DNA of 64,000 nucleotides. It comes from Peribacillus deserti. Lineage in GTDB: Bacteria > Bacillota > Bacilli > Bacillales > DSM-1321. Below, piece after piece: positions 26,312 through 35,821 of the stretch (the stretch's first letter is position 1; every line of letters starts with the position of its first letter). Below the pieces are notes generated by a model. The model worked only from the letters and a program-made list of their open reading frames with translations. It ran no database searches and was not told the DNA's origin. The position numbers and the translations under genes were made by a program. Location of the stretch: assembly GCF_016909175.1 (NCBI RefSeq), contig NZ_JAFBFI010000003.1, positions 124,001-188,000 on the forward strand, written 5' to 3'.

Positions 26312-29300
26312 ATGAGGAGAAATAGGAATAAAAGGATCCTGCCCTTTACTTTATCTTTCGTTTTGGCAAGTAGTATTTTTTCACCCGGCTATACTTCAGC
26401 CCTGGGGGACTTCGATTTAAGCTCTACCCTAATACAAACACCCATTAACGAGTATCGGTCAGATATAGCGCCGGGTGTATTGGAAAAGCACTACAGCTTT
26501 GAAGGAAGAGACGGAAAGAAGATTGAGAGTTTTGTAGTGGATGTGGATTTCCAAAATCCAAGCGTGGCAATTGAGGCTGGTACACCTAACGACGGACCGG
26601 CATATGGTCTTCAGCCCGTTAGACAGCAGGCAAATGCAGCGAATGGCGCTAACCACAAAGTCGTTGCAGCTGTAAACGCGGACTTTTATAATATGGCAAC
26701 AGGAGAGCCGCACGGCGTTGTTTACAAAGATGGACAAGCAGTGAAAGCTCTGAATGCAGCGTCACACAAATTTTTTGGGGTCAAAAAATCCGGCGAGGCC
26801 GTAATTGGGGACGCATCAGAATATGTGGGGATGAAGGATCAATTACAAGAAGCACTGGGCGGAAATGCCATTCTCGTAAAAAATGGCCAAATCTATCAAA
26901 CTCCTAAAACAGGTGCTGATAAGGAGCCGCGGACAGCTGTCGGGATTAAAAAAGATGGCGATGTGTTTTTTGCGGTTGTTGACGGAAGACAAGAGCCTTA
27001 TTCCAGTGGAATTTCTATGCCTGATTTAGCGCAATTAATGATCGATTTAGGGGCAGTAAATGCGTTAAACCTTGACGGAGGAGGATCTTCTACCTTCACA
27101 ACACGTGAAATGGGCGGCGACAATCTGGAGGTAGACAACAAACCATCTGACCGTGGGGAAAGAAGTGTAGCCAATTCGTGGCTGATTGTTTCGAAAGAAC
27201 CATCCGATCACGTGTTTGAATCCGCTCACATTGAGCCTTACGACAAATCATTTACCGCCGGCAGCTCAATTCAGTTCTCTGCCAAGGGCAGAGACAAATC
27301 CATGGCATCTGCTGCGCTGCCAGCGTCTGGCTTAACGTGGGAATTATCTGATTCGTCATTTGGTACCATCGATGAGAATGGAAAGTTTCTATCAAACGGC
27401 AAAACCGGCTTATTGACTGTCTCCTTACAATACCAGGGCAAAGAGGTTGGCAAAAGCATCATAGAATTGGCACAGCCCGATGAAATGTCTTTCAGCTCAG
27501 CTGAATTGACCGCAGCAAAAAACAGTAAAATCGATTTAGATTTAATAATAAAATATCAAAAGAGAAATGTCGGCTGGAACCTGCAGGATGTTGAGTTTGA
27601 TATCCCTGAGGGAATGGGTACCATTGATGAATCAGGGATCCTGCATACAGGAGACAAAAGTGTTTCAGGGACCATTACAGCCCGTTTGAAGGGAACAAGT
27701 CTTACAGCACACACAAAAGTCTCTGTTGGAAAGCTTCCAGAGGTTTTGTTCAATTTTGAAGAAAGCCTTGGAAGCTGGAAAACATCAACGGCTAACCGCG
27801 GTGAAAAAGGGACTTTAACTGTAGCTAAATATCCAGCGCCAGTAAGATTTGGCAGTCAATCCTTGAAAATGGATTTTGACTTTACGAATGCACAAACAGG
27901 AACTACTCTTGGTGTTTATGCAGGGCCTGGCGCTAACACAACGATTCCTGATAACCCTTCAAGTATTGGAATGTGGGTTTACGGAACAGGGGAAGCTCAA
28001 GGCTACTGGCTGAGAATGCTCATTGTCGATGGAAACAATAAAAGCCAGACCATTAATCTTACTCCGGAAAAACCAGGCATTGACTGGACTGGCTGGAAAT
28101 ACATCGAGGCCGAAATACCATCGTCCTTTACCGGGCCGTTCAAATTATCCGGTACACAGGCAATTAGGGTAATGTCCACTAAATCAGGTATCACTGGTCC
28201 TATGACTAAAGGGTCAGTCTATATCGATAATATTAGAGCTGTTTATGGGGACAAAGTAGATGACTTAAATCCGCCCGTTATTCAATCCATTAATGTGGAT
28301 GGCAAGTCATTTACGACAAATGCGGTGAATTTGAAAGCAGATGTCGCTGAATATGAAAACGATCCATTTAAAACCGGTATTGATTGGGATAAAATTGGCG
28401 TTTTTGTAGATGGAAAAGATTATTCCAAATCGGAAGGCCATTTTTCATATGATATGGATGGTTATATATCATTAAGCGGCTTGAAATGGTCGGATGGAAC
28501 CCACAAGGTAACACTTATGGTTCCTGATAAATTTGGAAATCAAGCGATCAAAACCGTCTATTTTACAGTCAGCACTGGTTCAGCAAAGGTTGAAATCGTT
28601 AAAAAACAAGAGCAGGCATTACTGGGTGATGTGTTCGAGCTTACGGTTAAGGCTGAGAATCCAGCTGAGATTTCAGGTTCTTCCATTAAGCTTCAGGTTG
28701 ATAAAAACTTCCCAGTGGAGGACGTTACTTTTTCCGATAGATTTAAGGAGAGCACTTCAAGCTATGATGCAGATACGGGCATTATTACGCTGAAGCTGGT
28801 GAACAGCGGAGAAACAGCAGCAGCTGCCGAGGCAGCGACAGTTAAGATCAGAATCCCTGCATCCACGAAAGAAGGCAGCAAGCTTACCTATGACATCAGT
28901 GAAGCCAGCTTACACTATCGTTCGCCTAAGGAAGCCAGCTTCATCTCCACTTATTCCATGCAGCCGGCAAGTTTGGAAGTAAAAGGTGCTTTCAACTTAG
29001 CTGCTGAGCCAATTTTAATTGGGAAGCCTGCCGTGATCACGATTAAAAATAACCAAAATCAATTAGTCAGTGACGCGGAAGTCTTTGCAATTATTGATGA
29101 TCGCAAGGAGCCAGTATCATTGGGCAAAACGGATGAAAAAGGTTCTCTTCATGTGGAATCTATTACAAACGAGGTGAAGAAAATCGCTTTATACGCAGTG
29201 AAGGATGGTAAGTACTCGTTTAAATACAATACCCAAACCTATCCATCACTTGCGGCTGCAGATGAAATAAAAAATGTGATATCGACGCCTACAGGTGACC

Positions 29301-30448
29301 CTTATAAAGGAAAAGGCTTCACCTGGATGTCGAGTCCATTGGCAAAGGATACGGCTGTGATCCAATTTGCCAGGAAAAAAGATTATGACAAGAAAGGTGA
29401 ACGTTCACTACAAACAGCCACAGGCTCATCAAGCGACCAGGTATTCTCTGGTGAGCAGGATATTACGAAAAACGGAATGGTCAGAGTGAATGAAGTAGCA
29501 TTAAAGCGCCTACAGCAGGGAACAACCTATGTTTACCGGGTCGGTGATGGAGAAAACTGGTCAGAACTGAAAGAATTCACCACTTTAAAAAAGAAGCAGA
29601 GCTTTGAGTTCGCGGTTTTAGGAGACACTCAATCCCCTTCTGATTTGAGTGATTTTACTAAAATACTTGGAGACCTGGATAAAAAAGAAGTATCATTCAT
29701 GATTCATGTCGGTGATCTGATTGATGAATCCTCTAAATTTAAGCAATGGGATGATACATTAAGTATCATGAGCCAATACAACAATATTCGTTCAACTGAT
29801 CTTGTTGCTGCTTTAGGCAATCATGAATACATGGGCGATGCGGATGGGCATTTAGCGAAAGCCATATTTAACTCACCTGATAATGGCCCGGATCTGGACA
29901 AGGGTGGTACGTATTCGGTTGATTACAATAATATGCATGTTAGCGTGTTAGGATATACAAGTGATTCCGAGACTCTAAGCAAGCAGCTTGAGTGGCTGAA
30001 ACAGGATGTGAAAAAGTCCGATAAGCCGTGGAAAATCCTTGTTACTCACAAGCCTCCTTATTTCACCAATCCTTTTGGCGGAAATGAAACCATGAAAGAA
30101 AAACTGCCGCCAGTTGTCGATGACCTAGGAATTGACATTGTTTTCTCTGGTCATGATCATTCTTATGGCAGAACGAAAAAGCTGAAGGCGGGCAAAGAAG
30201 ATCCGAACGGTGCCGTTTATGTTGTCGCTGGTACAACTGGTAAAAAACACTATGATGCAGTTGCAGATGAGAAATTTGATTTTGTAAACATGGAAAGCAT
30301 TGCCGTTTCGATGCAGGCAAAGGTGGACAAAAATAAAATAACCTTCACAACCGTTTCATCTGAGGGTGAAACCATCGATCAATTTACAATTATTAATGAA
30401 GATTATGACCTTGAAGATGAAACTGAAGGTGAAGAGTCAGATGAGTAG
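26312..30448 (+). CDS. Secreted phosphodiester glycosidase (NAGPA-like) fused to a metallophosphoesterase
   Basis: TTAGGAGG precedes the ATG. The 1378-residue protein begins with a signal peptide (cleavage near TSALG). Residues about 100-295 form a NAGPA/DUF2233-type phosphodiester glycosidase (VNADFYNMATGEPHGVVYKD, PRTAVGIKKDGDVFF, ALNLDGGGSSTF). Ig-like segments follow, then a jelly-roll carbohydrate-binding-like part (about 485-645), a cohesin-like segment (about 745-885) and a purple-acid-phosphatase-type N-domain (about 990-1085). The C-terminal metallophosphoesterase shows AVLGDTQ, HVGDLID, ALGNHEY, VTHKPPY and SGHDHSYGR, all five metal motifs. The tail is acidic. NAGPA domains cleave sugar-1-phosphodiesters, and the phosphatase could then free phosphate. 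Cell-wall teichoic acid or a phosphoglycan is a possible target; this is inference. No sortase motif is seen, so it is likely secreted or loosely bound. Confidence 0.9.
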   Translation: MRRNRNKRILPFTLSFVLASSIFSPGYTSALGDFDLSSTLIQTPINEYRSDIAPGVLEKHYSFEGRDGKKIESFVVDVDFQNPSVAIEAGTPNDGPAYGLQPVRQQANAANGANHKVVAAVNADFYNMATGEPHGVVYKDGQAVKALNAASHKFFGVKKSGEAVIGDASEYVGMKDQLQEALGGNAILVKNGQIYQTPKTGADKEPRTAVGIKKDGDVFFAVVDGRQEPYSSGISMPDLAQLMIDLGAVNALNLDGGGSSTFTTREMGGDNLEVDNKPSDRGERSVANSWLIVSKEPSDHVFESAHIEPYDKSFTAGSSIQFSAKGRDKSMASAALPASGLTWELSDSSFGTIDENGKFLSNGKTGLLTVSLQYQGKEVGKSIIELAQPDEMSFSSAELTAAKNSKIDLDLIIKYQKRNVGWNLQDVEFDIPEGMGTIDESGILHTGDKSVSGTITARLKGTSLTAHTKVSVGKLPEVLFNFEESLGSWKTSTANRGEKGTLTVAKYPAPVRFGSQSLKMDFDFTNAQTGTTLGVYAGPGANTTIPDNPSSIGMWVYGTGEAQGYWLRMLIVDGNNKSQTINLTPEKPGIDWTGWKYIEAEIPSSFTGPFKLSGTQAIRVMSTKSGITGPMTKGSVYIDNIRAVYGDKVDDLNPPVIQSINVDGKSFTTNAVNLKADVAEYENDPFKTGIDWDKIGVFVDGKDYSKSEGHFSYDMDGYISLSGLKWSDGTHKVTLMVPDKFGNQAIKTVYFTVSTGSAKVEIVKKQEQALLGDVFELTVKAENPAEISGSSIKLQVDKNFPVEDVTFSDRFKESTSSYDADTGIITLKLVNSGETAAAAEAATVKIRIPASTKEGSKLTYDISEASLHYRSPKEASFISTYSMQPASLEVKGAFNLAAEPILIGKPAVITIKNNQNQLVSDAEVFAIIDDRKEPVSLGKTDEKGSLHVESITNEVKKIALYAVKDGKYSFKYNTQTYPSLAAADEIKNVISTPTGDPYKGKGFTWMSSPLAKDTAVIQFARKKDYDKKGERSLQTATGSSSDQVFSGEQDITKNGMVRVNEVALKRLQQGTTYVYRVGDGENWSELKEFTTLKKKQSFEFAVLGDTQSPSDLSDFTKILGDLDKKEVSFMIHVGDLIDESSKFKQWDDTLSIMSQYNNIRSTDLVAALGNHEYMGDADGHLAKAIFNSPDNGPDLDKGGTYSVDYNNMHVSVLGYTSDSETLSKQLEWLKQDVKKSDKPWKILVTHKPPYFTNPFGGNETMKEKLPPVVDDLGIDIVFSGHDHSYGRTKKLKAGKEDPNGAVYVVAGTTGKKHYDAVADEKFDFVNMESIAVSMQAKVDKNKITFTTVSSEGETIDQFTIINEDYDLEDETEGEESDE

Positions 30449-30456
30449 AAGCATGG

Positions 30457-30495
30457 AAAGAGTGCAGTCCGCATGGGTGCCTGGCACTCTTTTTA
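30457..30495 (+). terminator. Intrinsic terminator
   Basis: AAAGAGTGC and GCACTCTTT arms around an 18-base loop, followed by T5. Confidence 0.75.
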
Positions 30496-30523
30496 CCACT
30501 CTAGTCCGCTAAAGGGATTGGTC

Positions 30524-30641
30524 TGGCATCGGGCTACTGCGCGTGAAGCGGCTAGAAAATCTTAAAAAATGGAAATCACCATTCAGAAAGAGATATGGCT
30601 TAAGCACTCATCAAGCTGGACATAAGCCACATACACATTAA
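30524..30641 (+). pseudogene. Remnant of a second GH3 gene
   Basis: One frame reads WHRATAREAARKS, matching AEHRAIAREAVRKS of the GH3 protein at 24159. After a deletion another frame reads PFRKRYGLSTHQAGHKPHTH and a stop, matching the extreme C-terminus of the same protein (PLFKKGYGLKTKQSGKKSHSH without the last residues differing in number). The following hairpin is also shared. So a whole GH3 copy with its 3' region once stood here and nearly all of it has been deleted. Confidence 0.85.
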
Positions 30642-30653
30642 ATAGTCATAATC

Positions 30654-30681
30654 AAAGGCTGACAAATTGCTGTCAGCCTTT
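30654..30681. terminator. Hairpin duplicated from the GH3 3' region
   Basis: Perfect 11-bp stem AAAGGCTGACA/TGTCAGCCTTT in the same sequence context as 26081-26108. Confidence 0.7.
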
Positions 30682-30746
30682 GATTGTTTCTATATGAAAA
30701 TGGTTAGCAAGAAGTCTTACCTGAGTGTTGGTTTCGTCCAAATCCT

Positions 30747-30763
30747 TGTCAGACTTGCTGACA
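30747..30763. promoter_or_regulatory. TnrA/GlnR-type box before the amide operon
   Basis: TGTCA-GACTTGC-TGACA is a perfect fit to TGTNA-N7-TNACA. A TATATT at 30793-30798 would put the start of transcription near 30805, about 50 bp from the box centre, the spacing known for activation by TnrA. The region 30682-30882 holds no gene. Confidence 0.8.
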
Positions 30764-30882
30764 TAAATATTGTTAGAAAACATCTCGTATTTTATATTTA
30801 ATGAGTAAAAGCATTAATGCGTTAGTGGATTAGTATACCTTTTATTAACACAAATTTCGATTAAAAATTGGAGGCGTATAAG

Positions 30883-31797
30883 ATGTCTGTTACTTCATCT
30901 GCAAAGATTCCCAAAGACAAAACCATACTAATGTTCTCCCCATCCAACCAGCCAGTCCATTCGGCACCGAGCGGCTCGACCATTACCTTTGAAACCTGCG
31001 ACTGCTTCAGCAATCAGATCCAAAGTGAGGACCAGCCATTCAGCTCGGTTGGCTGGGACAAGATCAACCCTGCTACAGGGCCATTGTTTGTAGAGGGAGC
31101 GGAACCAGGAGATACTCTGAAGGTTGAAATTCAAAGCATTTCTATAGCCGACAAGGGCGTTATGACAGTTGCCCCGAAAATGGGTGTACTGGGAGATTCC
31201 ATTAAAGAAGAAAAAACAAAGATTACCCCTATCGAAAATGGCAAGGCGCTGTTTAATGACCAGATTCAAATTCCTATCCGGCCTATGATCGGTGTTATTG
31301 GAACATCTCCTGCCAAAGAAGAGATTCCATCCGGGACTCCGGGCCAGCACGGCGGCAATATGGATTGTAAGCGGATTGTGGAGGGAGCTGTTCTATATCT
31401 GCCTGTCCATGTACCGGGCGCCTTGCTCGCCATGGGAGACCTTCATGCCGTAATGGGGGACGGGGAGGTCATTATCTGCGGACTGGAAGTGCCGGGTGAA
31501 GTAACGGTAAGAGTTACAGTGGTCAAAGATCAACGACTGCCATTACCTATGTTAGTAGAAGGCGACCATATTATGACTATTGCCTCAAGTGAAACTCTTG
31601 ACTCGGCAGCAAAACAAGCGACTACTCTAATGCACAGCTTTTTAACTAATGAACTAGGTATGGATTTTAATGAAGCAGGTATGCTGCTAAGCCTGATAGG
31701 AGATTTGAGAATCTGCCAGGTGGTGGATCCGCTTATGACTGCCCGCATGGAGCTGCCATTATCAGTACTTGCAAATTATCAATATCAATTAGTCTAA
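30883..31797 (+). CDS. Acetamidase/formamidase family protein
   Basis: ATG 30883 follows GGAGG; an in-frame TTG at 30868 lies upstream within the site. The 304-residue product shows the FmdA/AmdA features: GWDKINPATGPLFVEGAEPG, GDTLKVEI, GTPGQHGGNMDCKRIVEG and VHVPGALLAMGDLHAVMGDG with metal-binding His and Asp. The family hydrolyses formamide or acetamide to ammonia and the acid in the cytoplasm. It heads a three-gene unit with a permease and a second C-N hydrolase, preceded by a TnrA box, so it looks like a nitrogen-scavenging operon. The exact amide is unknown. Confidence 0.93.
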   Translation: MSVTSSAKIPKDKTILMFSPSNQPVHSAPSGSTITFETCDCFSNQIQSEDQPFSSVGWDKINPATGPLFVEGAEPGDTLKVEIQSISIADKGVMTVAPKMGVLGDSIKEEKTKITPIENGKALFNDQIQIPIRPMIGVIGTSPAKEEIPSGTPGQHGGNMDCKRIVEGAVLYLPVHVPGALLAMGDLHAVMGDGEVIICGLEVPGEVTVRVTVVKDQRLPLPMLVEGDHIMTIASSETLDSAAKQATTLMHSFLTNELGMDFNEAGMLLSLIGDLRICQVVDPLMTARMELPLSVLANYQYQLV

Positions 31798-31812
31798 AAG
31801 GGGTGTGAAGTA

Positions 31813-33234
31813 ATGGCAAAAGCAATGAAGCCAAAAGAAGAGTTGAAGAGGTCCCTTTCATTTTTCGGCAATATTTCGATTTCTGTAAGCGACATCAGCC
31901 CAACGACAGGTGTTTTTCTAATGGTTCCTGCCGTTCTGGCCACAGCGGGAACGGGTACATTTATCTCCTTCCTGGGCGCAGCGTTGATTGCTTTATGTGT
32001 AGCGCTCTGCATGAGCGAACTGGGAGCTTTGTATCCAGGGGCAGGCGGGTTATACAGCATCGTTTACCGTGTATTGGGGCGTCCGATTGGCTTTCTTGCT
32101 TTATTAAATTATCTTATTCAGGGTATTTTCCTTCCTGCCACCATTGCCTTTGGAGCCGCAGACTATTTAATTAAAATATTTCCGGGCTGGACAGCGAGCT
32201 GGACGGCCTTCGGGGTAATGGCTGCCTGCACGGTCGTAACCATTCTTTCAATGAAGTGGAATGCGAAATTCGTAGAAGTTTTTCTTTTTCTTGAGCTGCT
32301 TGTTGTAGGGGTCATCGCGGTTGTCGCTATTTTTCACCCCGTACAGGAGGTTAGCAGCCTGTTTCAGCCTGTCATGCTTAGCGAAGATAAATCCTCCATA
32401 ATGCCTGTTTCCTGGTCGATTGTTTTTGCAGCCGTTACAGTTGCTCTCTTTTCTTATAATGGCTATGACAGTTCCATCAATTTTTCTGAGGAAACAGACC
32501 AAAAAGCCAATATTGGCAAGACCTTGTTTACCTCGGCGCTGATCGGTGTACTGGCGCAGATTATTCCGTTATTCTGCATCCTGCTCGCTGTACCTGATAT
32601 CAAGACTTTCCTTTCTTCACCATCACCGATTAATTACATAGGGGAAATGTATATGGGCAAAAACGCCACACTCTTTTTGAATGCAGGAGCGGCCATTGCC
32701 ATGATCAACTGTGTGCTGGCGGTTATTCTCCAATTTTCAAGGGTGTACTATAGTGCCGGCCGTGATAAAGCATTTCCTGAAAAAATTAATAAGTTCCTTA
32801 CCACTATCCATCCAACCTTCAAAACTCCATGGGCAGCCACATTATTTATGGGGGCACTGGGTGCAATGGTCTGCTTTGATTCCAGTTTAGTCAGCATGGT
32901 CACCTTTACTTCTGTAACCATCGTACTGCTATATGCCACTGTTGCTTTGTGTGTCATGGTCAGCCGGGTTCGAGACAAACACCTTCATCGCCCGTTTAAG
33001 CTGCCGCTGTTTCCGGTTATCCCGATTATAGCCTTGGCTGGTTCGATCGCCGCGTTGTCTCAGCAATCTTCAAAAGACCTTATTATAAGTGCTATTGCAT
33101 TTGGTGCTGCGCTCCTTTATTACTTCTTGTATCTCAAACCAAGAGGCGGGACTCGTTGGCTCCTGAACGGTCAGAAAGCTATGTTAACGAAACATGAAAA
33201 GATGGAGATCCCAGAGGAGAAGATAAATGCCTAA
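31813..33234 (+). CDS. APC-superfamily amino acid/amide permease
   Basis: GGGGTG upstream of the ATG. The 473-residue protein has about 12 membrane helices and the APC layout: ISPTTGVFLMVPAVLATAG near the start, SELGALYPGAGGLYSIVYRV in helix 2, and a FSYNGYDSSINFSEE segment in the middle. The gene overlaps the next one by eight bases, so the products are coupled. It probably imports an amine, amide or amino acid that is then cut by the neighbours. Confidence 0.9.
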   Translation: MAKAMKPKEELKRSLSFFGNISISVSDISPTTGVFLMVPAVLATAGTGTFISFLGAALIALCVALCMSELGALYPGAGGLYSIVYRVLGRPIGFLALLNYLIQGIFLPATIAFGAADYLIKIFPGWTASWTAFGVMAACTVVTILSMKWNAKFVEVFLFLELLVVGVIAVVAIFHPVQEVSSLFQPVMLSEDKSSIMPVSWSIVFAAVTVALFSYNGYDSSINFSEETDQKANIGKTLFTSALIGVLAQIIPLFCILLAVPDIKTFLSSPSPINYIGEMYMGKNATLFLNAGAAIAMINCVLAVILQFSRVYYSAGRDKAFPEKINKFLTTIHPTFKTPWAATLFMGALGAMVCFDSSLVSMVTFTSVTIVLLYATVALCVMVSRVRDKHLHRPFKLPLFPVIPIIALAGSIAALSQQSSKDLIISAIAFGAALLYYFLYLKPRGGTRWLLNGQKAMLTKHEKMEIPEEKINA

Positions 33235-34033
33235 GATTCTGTTAGCCCAGGCAAAGCCGAAGCTGCTTGATAAAAGCAGCAATTTAAGAACGATGGAACG
33301 ATATATAAAGAGTACCTATAACAAGGGATGTGATCTTGTGCTGTTCCCAGAGCTGTTTTTAACCGGCTATTTCACAAGAGAACATACCAAATCGCTGGCT
33401 GAGGACTTACATGGTTCTTCGATTTGTCACATACAAGCTATGTCCCGCCATTATGGCGTTAAGTTGGTGTTCGGTTTTCCTGAAAAGAAAGATGGCCGCC
33501 TTTATAATTCAGCCTGTTTTATCGATGAAAAAGGGGAAATTCTCGGAACCTATCAAAAGGTTCACCTTTGGGATGAGGAATCTAAATATTTCGAGGCAGG
33601 AACAGACTTTCCGGTATGGGATACCAATATTGGCAAAATTGGCATCATGATCTGCTACGATACAGAGTTTCCGGAATCCGCCCGCTCTCTTGCGGTGCAA
33701 GGAGCTGAAATCATCCTGGCGCCGACCGCTAACATGACTCCGTTTCAGCATGTTCAACAGCTCTTTATCCAGAGCCGGGCTGCTGAAAATCAGGTTTTTG
33801 TAGCAACAACCAATCAAATCGGCCAGGAAGAGTCCACTCTATTTTTCGGAGAAAGTGCAGCTGCCGATCCATATGGGGAAATGCTGGCAAAAGCTGGCGG
33901 CCAAGAACAAGAGTTGGTCATCGAAATGGATCTAGGCTTGATTCGAAAGGCTAGAAGCTATCCTTTTTATATGAAAGACCGGCGTCCGGAGCATTATAAA
34001 ATGAAGACGGAAAATAATGAAACAGTTATTTAA
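33227..34033 (+). CDS. Nitrilase-family carbon-nitrogen hydrolase
   Basis: The 268-residue protein has the Glu-Lys-Cys triad of the nitrilase fold: Glu in LVLFPELFLTGYF, Lys in GTYQKVHLWD, Cys in IGIMICYDTEFPE. It is of the aliphatic amidase or omega-amidase branch. AGAGGAGA lies before the ATG, inside the end of the permease gene. It closes the amide operon and is followed by a strong terminator. Confidence 0.92.
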   Translation: MPKILLAQAKPKLLDKSSNLRTMERYIKSTYNKGCDLVLFPELFLTGYFTREHTKSLAEDLHGSSICHIQAMSRHYGVKLVFGFPEKKDGRLYNSACFIDEKGEILGTYQKVHLWDEESKYFEAGTDFPVWDTNIGKIGIMICYDTEFPESARSLAVQGAEIILAPTANMTPFQHVQQLFIQSRAAENQVFVATTNQIGQEESTLFFGESAAADPYGEMLAKAGGQEQELVIEMDLGLIRKARSYPFYMKDRRPEHYKMKTENNETVI

Positions 34034-34048
34034 GACATATACGCCACA

Positions 34049-34083
34049 GAGAAAGGAGCGGGATCCCGCTCCTTTCTTTTTAT
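34049..34083 (+). terminator. Strong intrinsic terminator of the amide operon
   Basis: A 14-bp palindromic stem AGAAAGGAGCGGGA/TCCCGCTCCTTTCT followed by T-rich sequence. Confidence 0.93.
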
Positions 34084-34224
34084 TTTTTGGAGATGGTGTA
34101 ACCCCAATAGGTCCGGCAGCAAAATTCCACACTTTAACTAGCCTCGTATAGCTAGGCTTCAATGAACCTTACTGAGTGCGATGGCGACAGGTAATATATT
34201 TTTTTGAATTTCATTCTGACTATT

Positions 34225-34254
34225 TTGACAAAATACTCTTAGTAATAGGATAAT
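34225..34254 (+). promoter_or_regulatory. Promoter of the aminotransferase gene
   Basis: TTGACA at 34225-34230, an 18-bp spacer and GATAAT at 34249-34254. This leaves an untranslated leader of about 210 bases in which I found no recognisable riboswitch. The rest of 34084-34473 is AT-rich without a gene. Confidence 0.7.
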
Positions 34255-34473
34255 GTAGGAATAACTTTTTTTATGGAATTATGGAATTTCTATCATTACG
34301 TTATTAGAAGGACACATGGGCTGCTGCGGCTGCCTTTTTTGATAGTTTAACTCAACAGATAGGTTACATAAGAGCCTGATTGCATTGATAAGGTGCTTTT
34401 TAAAGGGAAAAAAGGAGCACAAGAAAAAGCTTTCAAAGGTAATTATAAAACGTGATACACGGAGGCGGCGCAC

Positions 34474-35664
34474 ATGAAATTTGCAAAAAGAATGGATCAT
34501 TTTGGAGAGAGTATTTTTTCAAAGTTGGTGGAGATCAGGAGAACGAAGGTAGAACGAGGGGAACAAGTATATGATTTAAGTATAGGCACTCCGAATATCC
34601 CTCCTGCAAAACATATCAAAGATGCGCTATGTACAGCTGCAGCTGATGAAAAAAATTATATTTATGCAATCAATGACCAAACTGCTTTATTAGAGGCGGT
34701 GAGTTATTGGTACCAAACTAGATATGGAGTGGCTTTAGATCCAAACACAGAAATTTGTTCGTTATTAGGTTCGCAGGAAGGGCTTGCCCATATTTCTTTG
34801 TCCATTGTTGATGAAGGCGATTTGGTACTAGTGCCTGACCCGTCTTATCCTGCATTTGTTCATGGTCCATTACTCGCGGGAGCAGAGCTTTTTTATATGC
34901 CTCAGAAAAAAGAAAATGGCCATGTTATTTGTCTTCAGGATATTCCAGAGGAAGTAGCAAAAAAGGCAAAATTAATGTTAGTTTCTTATCCTAATAATCC
35001 AACTACTGCAACCGCACCCCATTCTTTTTATGAAGAGCTGATTTCATTTGCAAGAAAATATGACGTTATCGTCCTCCATGATAATGCTTATAGTGAGATG
35101 GTTTATGAAGGAGAAAAGGGTAAGAGCTTCCTCTCCTTTCCTGGTGCAAAGGATGTAGGAGTGGAGTTTAATTCATTATCGAAGACATATGGCTTGGCAG
35201 GAGCCAGAATAGGATTTTGTGTAGGAAACGAAGCAGTTGTTTCTCAATTAAAAACCTTAAAGTCAAACATGGATTACGGAATGTTTTTACCGATTCAACA
35301 GGCAGCCATTGCAGCGATTACGGGTGAACAAAATTGCGTGGAAGAAACGAAAAAGGCTTATCAAGACCGAAGAGATATTCTTTGTGACGGATTTAATAAA
35401 ATTGGCTGGTCTATGGATAAGCCGAAAGCAACGATGTTCGTTTGGGCTAAGATCCCGCCTCACTACGAAAAGTCATTCGATTTCGCTTCCGATTTAGTTG
35501 AAAAGTCAGGCGTTTTGGTAACTCCGGGAAGCGCTTTTGGGCCATCTGGTGAAGGGTACGTCCGAATTGCATTAGTTCAAGATAAAGAAGTTCTAATAGA
35601 AGCCATTCAGGCAGTAGATAAAAGCGGGATTTTGTTAAATAAGCCAAGCTATTTGACGGTTTAA
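34474..35664 (+). CDS. PLP-dependent class I/II aminotransferase
   Basis: GGAGGCGG precedes the ATG. The 396-residue protein has the fold-type I marks: YDLSIGTPNIPPAKHI near the start, LGSQEGLAHI, VPDPSYPAF, SYPNNPT for the cofactor pocket and the PLP lysine in FNSLSKTYGLAGARIGF, then an Arg near the end (EGYVRIALV) that binds the substrate carboxylate. It resembles PatA- and LL-diaminopimelate-aminotransferase-like enzymes; the substrate is not fixed. It stands alone between a promoter and the TPP riboswitch region. Confidence 0.9.
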   Translation: MKFAKRMDHFGESIFSKLVEIRRTKVERGEQVYDLSIGTPNIPPAKHIKDALCTAAADEKNYIYAINDQTALLEAVSYWYQTRYGVALDPNTEICSLLGSQEGLAHISLSIVDEGDLVLVPDPSYPAFVHGPLLAGAELFYMPQKKENGHVICLQDIPEEVAKKAKLMLVSYPNNPTTATAPHSFYEELISFARKYDVIVLHDNAYSEMVYEGEKGKSFLSFPGAKDVGVEFNSLSKTYGLAGARIGFCVGNEAVVSQLKTLKSNMDYGMFLPIQQAAIAAITGEQNCVEETKKAYQDRRDILCDGFNKIGWSMDKPKATMFVWAKIPPHYEKSFDFASDLVEKSGVLVTPGSAFGPSGEGYVRIALVQDKEVLIEAIQAVDKSGILLNKPSYLTV

Positions 35665-35770
35665 AGGGTTTATTAGAAGAAGACATCTTTAAGAGGGTAC
35701 AAAACTCAATATTTATTATAGGAGTAAGCCCATTTTTGCCATGATAATATTTTTTTGTATTAGCCATCAC

Positions 35771-35799
35771 TTTACAAACAGTCTTTATAGAGCTAATAT
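35771..35799 (+). promoter_or_regulatory. Promoter before the tandem TPP riboswitches
   Basis: TTTACA at 35771-35776, a 17-bp spacer and TAATAT at 35794-35799, about 20 bp before the first riboswitch. Confidence 0.75.
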
Positions 35800-35821
35800 A
35801 AAACCAATTGTTAATAGGAAA

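Noticed and set aside
34279-34345. Attenuator in the aminotransferase leader
   Set aside because: GC-rich blocks followed by T6 look like a terminator, but the blocks do not pair well.
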